A DNA stretch of 64,000 bases, from the NCBI RefSeq assembly GCF_035989885.1, contig NZ_CP108518.1, forward strand, positions 8,237,001 to 8,301,000, in the 5' to 3' direction. The translations under genes and the position numbers were made by a program. Below are positions 51,526 through 59,862 of this stretch, in pieces. Under the pieces are notes generated by a model. It was not told where the DNA came from. It saw nothing but the letters and a program-made list of their open reading frames with translations, and did no database searches. Numbering within the stretch: the first letter of the stretch is position 1; each line of letters begins with the position of its first letter. Source of the DNA: Streptomyces sp. NBC_01232 (GTDB lineage: Bacteria; Actinomycetota; Actinomycetes; Streptomycetales; Streptomycetaceae).

Positions 51526-53681
51526 TGGAACCGCTCCATCCCTCGGACCCCTCCCGGATCGGCGGGCACCGGCTCCTCGGACGCCTCGGCGCGGGCGGCA
51601 TGGGTGTCGTCTACCTGGGCCGCACCGAGGACGGCGCGCTCGCCGCCGTCAAGGTGATCCGCGCGGAGTACGCCGAAGAGAGCGACTTCCGGGCCCGCTT
51701 CCGCCGCGAGGCCGAGATCGCGGCCGAGGTGGACAGCCCGTGGGCCGTGCGGATCACCGGCGCCGACCCGGACGCGCCCGAACCGTGGCTCGCCACCTCC
51801 TTCGTCGCCGGACCCTCGCTCGCCGAGGCCGTCGCCGCCCACGGCCCGCTCCCGCTGCGCGCCGTACGGATCCTCGGCAAGGCCATGGCCAAGGCCCTCG
51901 GGGTGATGCACGAGCAGGGCCTCGTACACCGCGACGTCAAACCCGCGAACGTCCTGCTCGGCATGGACCGGCCCCGGCTCATCGACTTCGGGATCGCCCG
52001 CGGCGGCGAGCACACCGCCCTGACCTCCGCAGGCGCCGTGCTCGGCACCCCCGGCTTCCTCCCGCCCGAGCAGGCCGAGGGCCGCCCCGCCGAACCGGCC
52101 GGCGACGTCTTCTCGCTCGGCTGCCTCCTCGCGTACGCCGCCACCGGCCGGCTGCCCTTCGGATCCGGCACCGTGGACGCGGTGCTGTACCGAACGGTCC
52201 ACGACGAGCCGGACCTGGGCCCGCAGATCCTCGCCGACCCCGAACTCGCCGCACTGCTGCGGACCTGCGTCGACAAACATCCCGACACCCGCCCCACCGC
52301 GGCCGAGGTGGACGCGGCACTGACCGAGGACACCCCGGGGGAGGGCACCGACTGGCTGCCCGACCCGGTCGTCGCCACCATCGCCGAGCGGGCCGCCGCG
52401 CTGCTCGCCCTCCCGGGCATCGACGAGACCGTCGCCGACCCGGACGCCGCCCCGGCGCCCGGTACCACGGCGCCCTCCCGCAGGCGGTTCCTCGCCCTCG
52501 CGTCCGGCGGCGCCGTGCTCGCGGCCGGAGGCGGCCTCGCCGGCTGGCTGGCGCTGCGCGACCGGGACAAGCCCGGGGGCCGGGCCGCCGACGCCCCGCG
52601 GCAGTGGGTCATCGGTGTGCAGGCCGACCTCTCCGGCCCGCAGAAGGCGGCCGGGCAGGCCCAGGAACGCGGCGTGCGCCTCGCCGTCGACGCCTTCAAC
52701 GCCCGCAAGGACAAACCCTTCACGCTCTCGGTCGCCACTGCCGACGACGCCGGCAGGGCCGACCGATCGGCGGCCGCCGCCACCAAACTCATCGCCGACC
52801 GCGACCTGTTCGCGGTGATCGGCCCCACCGGCAACGAGTCCGTGATCCCCTGCCTCGAACTGTACGGCGAGGCCTCCGTACCCCTGGTGACCGTCTCCGC
52901 CCTCGCGACCACCTTCAGCATCACCAACCGGCGCAGCTTCTTCCAGAGCTGCCCGATGTCCTCGGCCCAGGCCGCCATGGTCAACCTGCAGCTCGCCGGA
53001 AGGCAGGGCGTCCGCAGGCTGGGCATCCTCAGCGACCGCGGCGGCGACACGGACACCTGGCAGGCCGCCCAGCTGGTGGCCCGCACCATTACCTATTTCG
53101 CGCCCGAGGCCACCTACTACGGGCGGGTCGTCCCGCGCGGAGTGCAGGACCTGGCACCGGTGGTCACCGACATGCTCGCGCACGGGGTCGACGGCCTCTT
53201 CTACACCGGCACCCCGGCCGGCGGGGCCAAGGTCGCAGGGTTGCTGGCCGCCGCCGGTTTCAAGGGACCCCGGGCGGCGGACTACACCATCGCCGGCCCC
53301 GAGTTCCTCGCCGCGGCCGGCGCGACGGCCGAGGGCTGGCAGTTCTTCACTCCGTACACGGGCCCGGAGGCCCCCGAGGTCGCGGAGATGACCCGGGCGC
53401 ACCGGGCGGCCTACGGCTCCGCCCCCGGCATCTGGACCGCGGAGGCCTTCGACGCCACCCGCCTGGTCATCGACCGGCTGGTCACCACCGCGGCGGGCGG
53501 AGCGCGCCCGTCCCGCGACGGCCTGCTGACCGCACTCACCCAGGGCACCTTCCGCGGCCTGACCAAGGAGTACGCCTTCGACGACCGCCGTCAGGTCAAG
53601 GGCAACGTCTACTTCGTGCACAAGGTGGAGGGCGGCCTGATGCGCTACATCGGCCCGGCCAACCAGCCCGTGGCGGGGTAG
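51525..53681 (+). CDS. Membrane Ser/Thr kinase fused to extracytoplasmic Leu/Ile/Val-type binding protein (paralogue 1)
   Basis: 718 residues. Kinase domain 1-280: GAGGMG (22-27), K43, HRD (135-137), KPAN, DFG (154-156) and PEQAEG. A linker leads to SRRRFLALASGGAVLAAGGGLAG (about 325-350), a Tat-like twin-arginine motif plus membrane span. The C-terminal 360 residues form a periplasmic-binding-protein type 1 receptor (QADLSGPQKAAGQAQERGVRLAVDAFNA; YGEASVPLVTVSA). The topology is cytoplasmic kinase, one TM, external ligand domain. Ligand is probably a small polar metabolite or amino acid. Coupled by overlap to the lipoprotein and followed by a paralogue seven bases later. Confidence 0.9.
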   Translation: MEPLHPSDPSRIGGHRLLGRLGAGGMGVVYLGRTEDGALAAVKVIRAEYAEESDFRARFRREAEIAAEVDSPWAVRITGADPDAPEPWLATSFVAGPSLAEAVAAHGPLPLRAVRILGKAMAKALGVMHEQGLVHRDVKPANVLLGMDRPRLIDFGIARGGEHTALTSAGAVLGTPGFLPPEQAEGRPAEPAGDVFSLGCLLAYAATGRLPFGSGTVDAVLYRTVHDEPDLGPQILADPELAALLRTCVDKHPDTRPTAAEVDAALTEDTPGEGTDWLPDPVVATIAERAAALLALPGIDETVADPDAAPAPGTTAPSRRRFLALASGGAVLAAGGGLAGWLALRDRDKPGGRAADAPRQWVIGVQADLSGPQKAAGQAQERGVRLAVDAFNARKDKPFTLSVATADDAGRADRSAAAATKLIADRDLFAVIGPTGNESVIPCLELYGEASVPLVTVSALATTFSITNRRSFFQSCPMSSAQAAMVNLQLAGRQGVRRLGILSDRGGDTDTWQAAQLVARTITYFAPEATYYGRVVPRGVQDLAPVVTDMLAHGVDGLFYTGTPAGGAKVAGLLAAAGFKGPRAADYTIAGPEFLAAAGATAEGWQFFTPYTGPEAPEVAEMTRAHRAAYGSAPGIWTAEAFDATRLVIDRLVTTAAGGARPSRDGLLTALTQGTFRGLTKEYAFDDRRQVKGNVYFVHKVEGGLMRYIGPANQPVAG

Positions 53682-53688
53682 CCCCCGG

Positions 53689-55845
53689 ATGCGCCCGCTC
53701 ACCCCGGCCGATCCGGCCGTGATCGGCGGCAACCGGCTGCTCGGGCGCCTCGGTTCGGGCGGCATGGGCACCGTGTACCTGGCCCGCTCCGCCACCGGCA
53801 ACCTGGTCGCGGTCAAGGTCATCCGCGCCGACCACGCCGCGAACCCGGACTTCCGCGCGCGCTTCCGGCGCGAGGTGGAGGCGGCCGGGCAGCTGACCGG
53901 GCGCTGGGTGGTCCCGGTCGTGGCCGCCGACCCGCAGGCGCGCGAGCCCTGGCTGGCCACCCCCTTCGTCCCCGGGCCGTCCCTGGCCGAGGCGGTGGGA
54001 GGGTACGGTCCGCTGCCCGCACGGGCGGTACGGATCCTGGGCGCGCGGCTCGCCGAGGCGCTGGCGCAGGTGCACGCCGCCGGGCTGGTCCACCGCGACG
54101 TCAAACCGGGCAACATCCTGCTCGCCCCGGACGGGCCCCGCCTGATCGACTTCGGGATCGCCCGGGCCGAAGGCGCGGTCACGCTGACCGCCGCGGACGC
54201 CGTCCTCGGCACCCCGGGCTACCTGGCTCCGGAACAGGCCCGGGCGGACGGGGTCGCGGCGGGCGCACCGAGCGACGTCTTCTCGCTCGGCTGCGTGCTG
54301 GCGTACGCGGCGAGCGGCCACGGACCCTTCGGCGGTGGGCACGCGGCCGCCGTGGTCTACCGCACGGTCCACGACGAGCCCGAACTCTCCCAGCTCCCGC
54401 ATGAGTTGCTGGACACGGTGCTGGCCTGCCTGGCGAAGGACCCGGGTGCCCGGCCGACCCCGGGAGAGCTGCGCGCCGTACTCGGCGACGGCCTCCCCGG
54501 CGGCGCGGACGCCGAGGACTGGCTGCCGGCCCCGCTGCCCCGCCTCATCGCCGAACGCTCCACCAGAGCCCTGGACCTGCCCGCCCCGGAGCCGACCCGG
54601 ATCGACGCGCCGGAGGTGACCGTACGGGGCCTCACGCGCCGGCGGCTGCTCGCGGCCGGCGCGGGCCTGGCCGTCGTCGGCGGGCCGGTCGTCTGGTTCA
54701 CCACCCGCGGGCGGGCGCGCGGCACGACCGGGCCCCCGGCCCGCGACCTCGCCACCCTCACCCTCGGGCTGCAGGCCGACCTGACCGGTCCCGGCAAGGA
54801 GAGCGGACTGGCGCACGAGCGCGGGATGAAGCTGGCGGTGGAGCGGCACAACGCCCGGCCGGACGCCGCGTTCCGGCTGGCCCTGCGCGTCGCCGACGAC
54901 GGCGGGGACGCCACGCGCGCCGCGCAGGTGGTCAAGGAGCTGGCCGCCGACCCCGCGGTGGTCGCACTCGTCGGCCCCACCTGGGACGCGGCAGTGCCCG
55001 AGCTGGCCACCGCCTGCAACACGGCCGATCTCGCCCTGCTGCTCGTGTCCGCGGACAGTGCGGAGACCGCCACCTCCCTGCCGGACTGGCGCACGATGGT
55101 CGCCACCCGCCCGGCCGGCGACCAGCTGGCCCTCCCGGTGATCGACTACTTCACCCGCGTCCGTCCCGTCCGCCGCACGGGCCTGGTGGAGGACGTCGAG
55201 GGCGGCGAGCCCGCCCATCCGCTCGTCCGGACCCTGCAGCAGTCCCCGCCGTCGAAGGGCACGGTCAGCGTCCACCGGATCCCGGCGGGCAGTTCCGACT
55301 TCGCCGGCGCCGTACGCGCGCTGACCGAGGCCGGGGCCGAGGCCGTCGTCTACGCGGGCACCTCACCGCAGCGCGCGGGCCGGATGGCCCGCGCCCTGAC
55401 CGAGGGCGGATTCCAGGGCCGGCGGATGGGGATCCACCACGCCATGGAACCGGCCTTCCTCACGACCGCCGGTGAGGCCGCCGAGGGCTGGCTGTTCAGC
55501 GCCCTGTTCACCGACCCGCAGGCCGTTCCCGCCGCCGCCGGGTTCGTCGCCGCCCACCGCGCCGCGTACGGGCAGCCGCCCGCCCGCTGGGCCACCGAGG
55601 CGTACGACGCCGTGGGCCTGGTGGCCGATGCCCTGACCGGCCTCGGGGAGGACGGGCGGGGCCGGGCGGGCCTGACCCGCCGGATCTTCCGGACGGCGCA
55701 CCAGGGCCTGGCCAAGCCGCTGTCCTTCGACACCAACACCCATGTGCTGAAGAGAGAGGGCAACGCCTACCTCTACCAGGTCGAATCCGGCGCGTACCGG
55801 TACCTGGGCCGCTACCCGGACGTGAAGCCGTCGGCCGCGCCGTGA
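53689..55845 (+). CDS. Membrane Ser/Thr kinase fused to extracytoplasmic Leu/Ile/Val-type binding protein (paralogue 2)
   Basis: 718 residues, the same length and architecture as the preceding gene, so a tandem duplicate. Kinase motifs GSGGMG, VAVKVI, HRDVKPGN, DFG and PEQARADG are intact. The membrane segment begins with TRRRLLAAGAGLAVVGGPVVW, again twin-arginine-like. The binding domain (GLQADLTGPGKESGLAHERG) is diverged from paralogue 1, which suggests different ligands. Starting ATG lies seven bases after the previous stop. The pair could form heteromers or sense two related ligands. Confidence 0.9.
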   Translation: MRPLTPADPAVIGGNRLLGRLGSGGMGTVYLARSATGNLVAVKVIRADHAANPDFRARFRREVEAAGQLTGRWVVPVVAADPQAREPWLATPFVPGPSLAEAVGGYGPLPARAVRILGARLAEALAQVHAAGLVHRDVKPGNILLAPDGPRLIDFGIARAEGAVTLTAADAVLGTPGYLAPEQARADGVAAGAPSDVFSLGCVLAYAASGHGPFGGGHAAAVVYRTVHDEPELSQLPHELLDTVLACLAKDPGARPTPGELRAVLGDGLPGGADAEDWLPAPLPRLIAERSTRALDLPAPEPTRIDAPEVTVRGLTRRRLLAAGAGLAVVGGPVVWFTTRGRARGTTGPPARDLATLTLGLQADLTGPGKESGLAHERGMKLAVERHNARPDAAFRLALRVADDGGDATRAAQVVKELAADPAVVALVGPTWDAAVPELATACNTADLALLLVSADSAETATSLPDWRTMVATRPAGDQLALPVIDYFTRVRPVRRTGLVEDVEGGEPAHPLVRTLQQSPPSKGTVSVHRIPAGSSDFAGAVRALTEAGAEAVVYAGTSPQRAGRMARALTEGGFQGRRMGIHHAMEPAFLTTAGEAAEGWLFSALFTDPQAVPAAAGFVAAHRAAYGQPPARWATEAYDAVGLVADALTGLGEDGRGRAGLTRRIFRTAHQGLAKPLSFDTNTHVLKREGNAYLYQVESGAYRYLGRYPDVKPSAAP

Positions 55846-55876
55846 CCGGCCCCCGTGGTGACCGGCCGCGACGTGA

Positions 55877-56497
55877 CTACTCGAACCGAGAGGTGTCACC
55901 GGCCCCGCGGCGCACGATCTCGACATCGCCGCCGGAGAAGTCGATGACGGTGGTCGGCTCGGTGCCGCAGTCACCCGAGTCCAGCACGGCGTCCACCTCG
56001 TGGTCGAGCCGCTCCTTGATCTCCCAGCCCTGAGTCATCGGCTCGGCCTCGTCGGGCAGCAGCAGGGTGCTGGAGAGCAGCGGTTCGCCGAGCTCCGCGA
56101 GCAGGGCCTGGGTGACGACGTGGTCGGGAATCCGGACACCGACCGTCTTCTTCTTCGGGTGCAGCAGCTGGCGCGGCACCTCCGACGTCGCGGGGAGGAT
56201 GAAGGTGTAACTGCCGGGGGTCGCCGCCTTGATGGCCCGGAACACGTCGTTGTCGATCTGGACGAACTGACCCAGCTGCGCGAAGTTCTGGCACACCAGA
56301 GTGAAGTGGTGCCGGTCGTCCAGGCGCCGGATCGACCGGATCCGGCTGATGCCGTCACGGTTGCCCAGCTGGCAGCCCAGCGCGAAGCAGGAGTCCGTCG
56401 GGTATGCGACGAGCTTCCCGGAGCGGATCATGTCGACCACGTTGTCGATGGTGCGCCGCTGGGGATTCTCGGGATGAACGTCGAAGTATTTCGCCAT
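55877..56497 (-). CDS. YciO/YrdC/Sua5-family protein
   Basis: 206 residues from ATG 56497. The YrdC-type motifs are VVDMIRSGKLVAYPTDSCFALGC and KKKTVGVRIPDHV with SSTLLLP. Family members bind ATP and L-threonine; Sua5/YrdC makes threonylcarbamoyl-AMP for tRNA t6A, whereas YciO is a less active paralogue. Length and sequence fit YciO better. It stands alone on the minus strand between two plus-strand operons. Confidence 0.85.
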   Translation of the reverse strand: MAKYFDVHPENPQRRTIDNVVDMIRSGKLVAYPTDSCFALGCQLGNRDGISRIRSIRRLDDRHHFTLVCQNFAQLGQFVQIDNDVFRAIKAATPGSYTFILPATSEVPRQLLHPKKKTVGVRIPDHVVTQALLAELGEPLLSSTLLLPDEAEPMTQGWEIKERLDHEVDAVLDSGDCGTEPTTVIDFSGGDVEIVRRGAGDTSRFE

Positions 56498-56657
56498 CCG
56501 CCGAGCGTACGCGGTCGAACCCCCGCCGCCGGTACGCCCGAGCCGCCCCACCGGGCCCGCCGGGGCCTGCGGGTCAACGCCTTCGCCCCGGCGTTCGACC
56601 CCGGCGGGCGACCCCGGCGGCCGACCCGGGGCCGGGAGGTTCCGTAGGGTCGGGTAG

Positions 56658-58202
56658 GTGAGATCAGTGATCATCAAGGCCCGGATACCGGAAACGGTCG
56701 TGTCCGCGGGGCTGTTCATCGGAGCGGTCGGTGCCGTCGGTGCGAGCGTGACCGGCGCGTGGTGGGGGACACCCGCGGCGGTCTGCGCGTTCCTCGCCGG
56801 CCGCCGGCCGGGGCGGGGCCGGAGCGCGGCCGTGGCCCTGGGCGTCGTGATCGCGGCCGCCGTGCCGGCCGTTGTCCTGCTGCCCCAGTGGCTCCCGTGG
56901 GCGAGCCGGTTCGTGCTGACGCTGCTCGTGGCCGCGATGCTCCCGTGGTTCGCGGGCCGCTTCCTGCGCCAGTACCGGGAGCTGGTGCGCGCCGGACGGG
57001 AGCAGGCCGCGCGGCTGGAGCGGGAACAGCGGCTGCTCGCCGAACAGGCCCGGCTGCGCGAACGGGCCAGGATCGCGCAGGACATGCACGACCTCCTCGG
57101 CCACGAACTCAGCCTCATCGCCCTGTCCGCGGGGGCGCTGAAACTGGCCCCCGGCCTCCCCGAGGCCCACCGCGCCGCCGCCCACGACATCCGCACCAGG
57201 GCGGGAGCCGCCGTGGACCGGCTCGGCGAGGTGATCGGCCTCCTGCGCGAGCCGTCGGACAGGGCGCCGGGGCCCGCGCCCGCGTCCGGGCCGGGCGCGG
57301 CCCCCGGGATCGCGGGGATCGCGGGCCTGGTGGACCGGGCGGCCTCGGCCGGGCTCGACGTCCGGCTGCGCGTGATGGGCGAGCCGGCGGCCGCCGAGCC
57401 GCCACGCGCCGTCGACGGCGCCGTGCACCGTGTTGTTCAGGAGGCACTGACGAACGTGGCCAAGCACGCGCCAGGGCACCGGGCCACCGTCGTCGTCCGG
57501 CACGCACCGGAGCGGACCGAGGTCACCGTCACGGACGAGCCCGTCCGCACACTGTCCCCTGCCCGGGTCCCGCTGCCCCCTGCCCGTGTCCCGGTGCCGG
57601 TGCCGGCGGTCCCGGAGGCGAACGGGCCGGAGGATGATCCGCCCTCCGGAGCATCCCGCCTCGGGCTCATCGGCCTGGACGAACGGGTCCGGCTGGCCGG
57701 CGGCTCCCTCGCCGCAGGCCCCGAGGGCGACGGCTTCGCCGTCCGCGCCGTGCTGCTGCACCGGCCCGGCGCAGCCCCGCCGCGCCCCTCAGGCCCGGCC
57801 CGGCCGGCCGACGCGATGCCGCCGGAGCACCGGAGCGCCCGCCGCCGGCTGCGCCGGACCGCCGTCGCAGCCGTGCTCGTGCCGTTGTGCACCGCGTCCC
57901 TGCTCATCCTCGGGGTACGGGCATGGGACACCGCCGCCGCACGGCATTCCGTGCTCGCACCGCAGGACTACGCCCGGCTGCGCCCCGGGCAGCCCCGCAC
58001 CGAGGTGGCCCCGTACCTGCCGGACCGGCAGACCCACCGCCGGCCGGCCGCCTCCACACCCGAACCGCCCGATGGCGCCTGCGAGTTCTACGTACAGACC
58101 GCCGACCCCTTCGACGACCGCTCGGGGGACATCTACCGCCTCTGCTTCCGGTCCGGCCGGCTGGTCTCCACCGACACCTTCACCGGGAGGGAAGTCAGAT
58201 GA
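56658..58202 (+). CDS. NarL-type sensor histidine kinase
   Basis: 514 residues from the GTG at 56658. About four N-terminal TM segments, a coiled linker EREQRLLAEQARLRERARIAQDM, and the HisKA_3 phospho-acceptor H144 (DMHDLLGHELS). The ATPase domain has TNVAKHAPGHRATV and a glycine-rich GLIGLDERVRLAGGSL. After the ATPase a single TM and external C-terminal region (CEFYVQTADP ... DIYRLCFR) follow, an unusual extra outer domain. ATGA overlap with the regulator gene couples translation. Signal unknown. Confidence 0.88.
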   Translation: MRSVIIKARIPETVVSAGLFIGAVGAVGASVTGAWWGTPAAVCAFLAGRRPGRGRSAAVALGVVIAAAVPAVVLLPQWLPWASRFVLTLLVAAMLPWFAGRFLRQYRELVRAGREQAARLEREQRLLAEQARLRERARIAQDMHDLLGHELSLIALSAGALKLAPGLPEAHRAAAHDIRTRAGAAVDRLGEVIGLLREPSDRAPGPAPASGPGAAPGIAGIAGLVDRAASAGLDVRLRVMGEPAAAEPPRAVDGAVHRVVQEALTNVAKHAPGHRATVVVRHAPERTEVTVTDEPVRTLSPARVPLPPARVPVPVPAVPEANGPEDDPPSGASRLGLIGLDERVRLAGGSLAAGPEGDGFAVRAVLLHRPGAAPPRPSGPARPADAMPPEHRSARRRLRRTAVAAVLVPLCTASLLILGVRAWDTAAARHSVLAPQDYARLRPGQPRTEVAPYLPDRQTHRRPAASTPEPPDGACEFYVQTADPFDDRSGDIYRLCFRSGRLVSTDTFTGREVR

Positions 58203-58897
58203 TCCGAATCCTGATCGCCGACGACGAGCCGATGATCCGCGCGGGAGTCCGCGCCGTCCTCGCCACCGATCCCGGCATCACGGTCGTCGCCGAGGCCGCC
58301 GACGGCCACGAGGCGGTGCGGCTCGTGCAGAGCCACCGCCCGGACGTGGCCGTCCTGGACATCCGGATGCCGGGCACGGACGGTATCGAAGCGGCCGCCG
58401 AGATCCGGAGGACCGTACCCGGGACGGGAGTCGTGATGCTGACGACCTTCGGCGAGGACGAGTACATTCTGCGCGCGCTCGGCGAGGGAGCCACCGGCTT
58501 CCTGATCAAGTCCGGCGAGCCGGAGGAACTGGCGGCCGGTGTCCGGGCGGTCGCCGACGGCGCCGCCTACCTGTCACCGAAGGTCGCGGCCCGGGTCGTC
58601 GCCCACCTCGCCGCCGACGGGGCGGGCGCCCGGGCCGGCCGCCGCTCCGCGGCCCGCGCCCGGGTCGACGCGCTGACCGGACGGGAACGGGACGTGCTCG
58701 GCCTCCTCGGCGGCGGGCTCTCGAACGGGCAGATCGCGCGCCGGCTGCAGCTGGCCGAGGGGACGGTGAAGGGCCATGTCAGCTCGATCCTCGCCCGCCT
58801 CGGCGTCGACAACCGGGCCGCGGCGGCGGTGGTCGCGCACGAGGCCGGAGCGGTCCCGGCGCAGCCCGGGAGCCGGACGGCGCCCGAGGAGCGCTGA
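58199..58897 (+). CDS. NarL/LuxR-type response regulator
   Basis: 232 residues from ATG 58199. Receiver with D54 as phospho-acceptor (VAVLDIRMPG) and the acidic pair D8-D9, then a linker and a LuxR HTH (LSNGQIARRLQLAEGTVKGHVSSILARLGVDNRAAA). It is the partner of the overlapping kinase. Its 3' end is transcribed antisense by the convergent phosphatase gene over 324 bp. Confidence 0.92.
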   Translation: MIRILIADDEPMIRAGVRAVLATDPGITVVAEAADGHEAVRLVQSHRPDVAVLDIRMPGTDGIEAAAEIRRTVPGTGVVMLTTFGEDEYILRALGEGATGFLIKSGEPEELAAGVRAVADGAAYLSPKVAARVVAHLAADGAGARAGRRSAARARVDALTGRERDVLGLLGGGLSNGQIARRLQLAEGTVKGHVSSILARLGVDNRAAAAVVAHEAGAVPAQPGSRTAPEER

Positions 58898-59578
58898 CGC
58901 CGCGCGTGCGGCGGCGGGCAGGAGCACGAGCCGTACGCTCACCACGGTGCTCGCGCCCAGCGCCGCACCCGCGAGGACGTCGTGCGGATAGTGCACGCCG
59001 ACCAGCACCCGCAGCAGGGCGGCGGCCGCGGCCACCAGCAGGGCCAGGGCCGCGAGCCGGGGCCGTACGAGGGTCAGACCGACCGCCAGCGCGACGGCGA
59101 GCGTGGCGTGGTTGCTCGGGAACGACCAGTCGCCCACCGCGGGGCACGCCGCAACGGCCCGGGCCCCGGCCACCGCCCGGCACGGCCGTTCCTCGTCGAC
59201 CAGGAGTTTCAGCGCCTCGCTGAGCCCGTAGGAGACCACGGTCCCGACGGCCGCCACGGCCACGCCGGTCAGACCCGTCAGGTCACGGCGCCGCAGGGCG
59301 CTCCCGCCCGCCCAGAGCAGCAGCAGGCCCAGGAGCAGCAGGGTTCCCTCACTCGCGATCTCCAGCACCTGCCCGGCCCACCTCGGCCAGTCGTCCGTCA
59401 CGCCCCGGGAGAGCACGCGGTAGGCCGTGGCCGAGGCGCCCTCCGTGACGTGCACCGGCTCGTTCGTGCCCAGCGCACCGCCGGGCGCCGCCCAGGCGAC
59501 GGCTGCGGTGCCCGTGCCGGCCGCCGCAGCGGCCAGTGCGGTCCGCGGGCCCCATCCGTATCGGGTGTTCGATTCCAT
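58574..59578 (-). CDS. PAP2-family lipid phosphatase with antisense-overlap C-terminus
   Basis: 334 residues from ATG 59578, five to six TM segments. Acid-phosphatase motifs: KLLVDEERP, PSNHA (a PSGH variant) and RVLVGVHYPHDV. It dephosphorylates lipid or polyprenyl phosphates at the membrane. The family domain ends near residue 225; the frame then stays open for about another 110 residues through the antisense of the response regulator (58574-58897), giving a basic tail that is probably not part of a conserved fold. Confidence 0.85.
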   Translation of the reverse strand: MESNTRYGWGPRTALAAAAAGTGTAAVAWAAPGGALGTNEPVHVTEGASATAYRVLSRGVTDDWPRWAGQVLEIASEGTLLLLGLLLLWAGGSALRRRDLTGLTGVAVAAVGTVVSYGLSEALKLLVDEERPCRAVAGARAVAACPAVGDWSFPSNHATLAVALAVGLTLVRPRLAALALLVAAAAALLRVLVGVHYPHDVLAGAALGASTVVSVRLVLLPAAARAASALLGRRPAPGLRRDRSGLVRDHRRRGPVVDAEAGEDRADMALHRPLGQLQPARDLPVREPAAEEAEHVPFPSGQRVDPGAGRGAAAGPGARPVGGEVGDDPGRDLR

Positions 59579-59862
59579 GGGGTCCGACCGTAGGAAACGC
59601 GGAGCCCCGCACGCCCCGGCCGAACGACCGTCCGGGGCCCCGACGAACGGCGGGGTTGCGGTGTCCGCCGTTCCGTGCCCGGTGCGGCGCAGGCCGCACG
59701 TGGTGACGACGGAGCGGGCCCGGGCGACCCCTGCGCGGCTGCTCCGGACGCTGCGGGGCAGGTTCCGGGGCACGATGAGAGGTAGCCGTGCGCCTCGGAC
59801 CGCCTCCAGGGCGGGTGGGAGCGGGCGGCATCGGGCCGACGATGCCGGAAGGAGCGTCGCCG

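Noticed and set aside
51432..54212. 926-codon open frame on the minus strand across the kinase genes
   Set aside because: Antisense shadow of two intact kinase-receptor genes.
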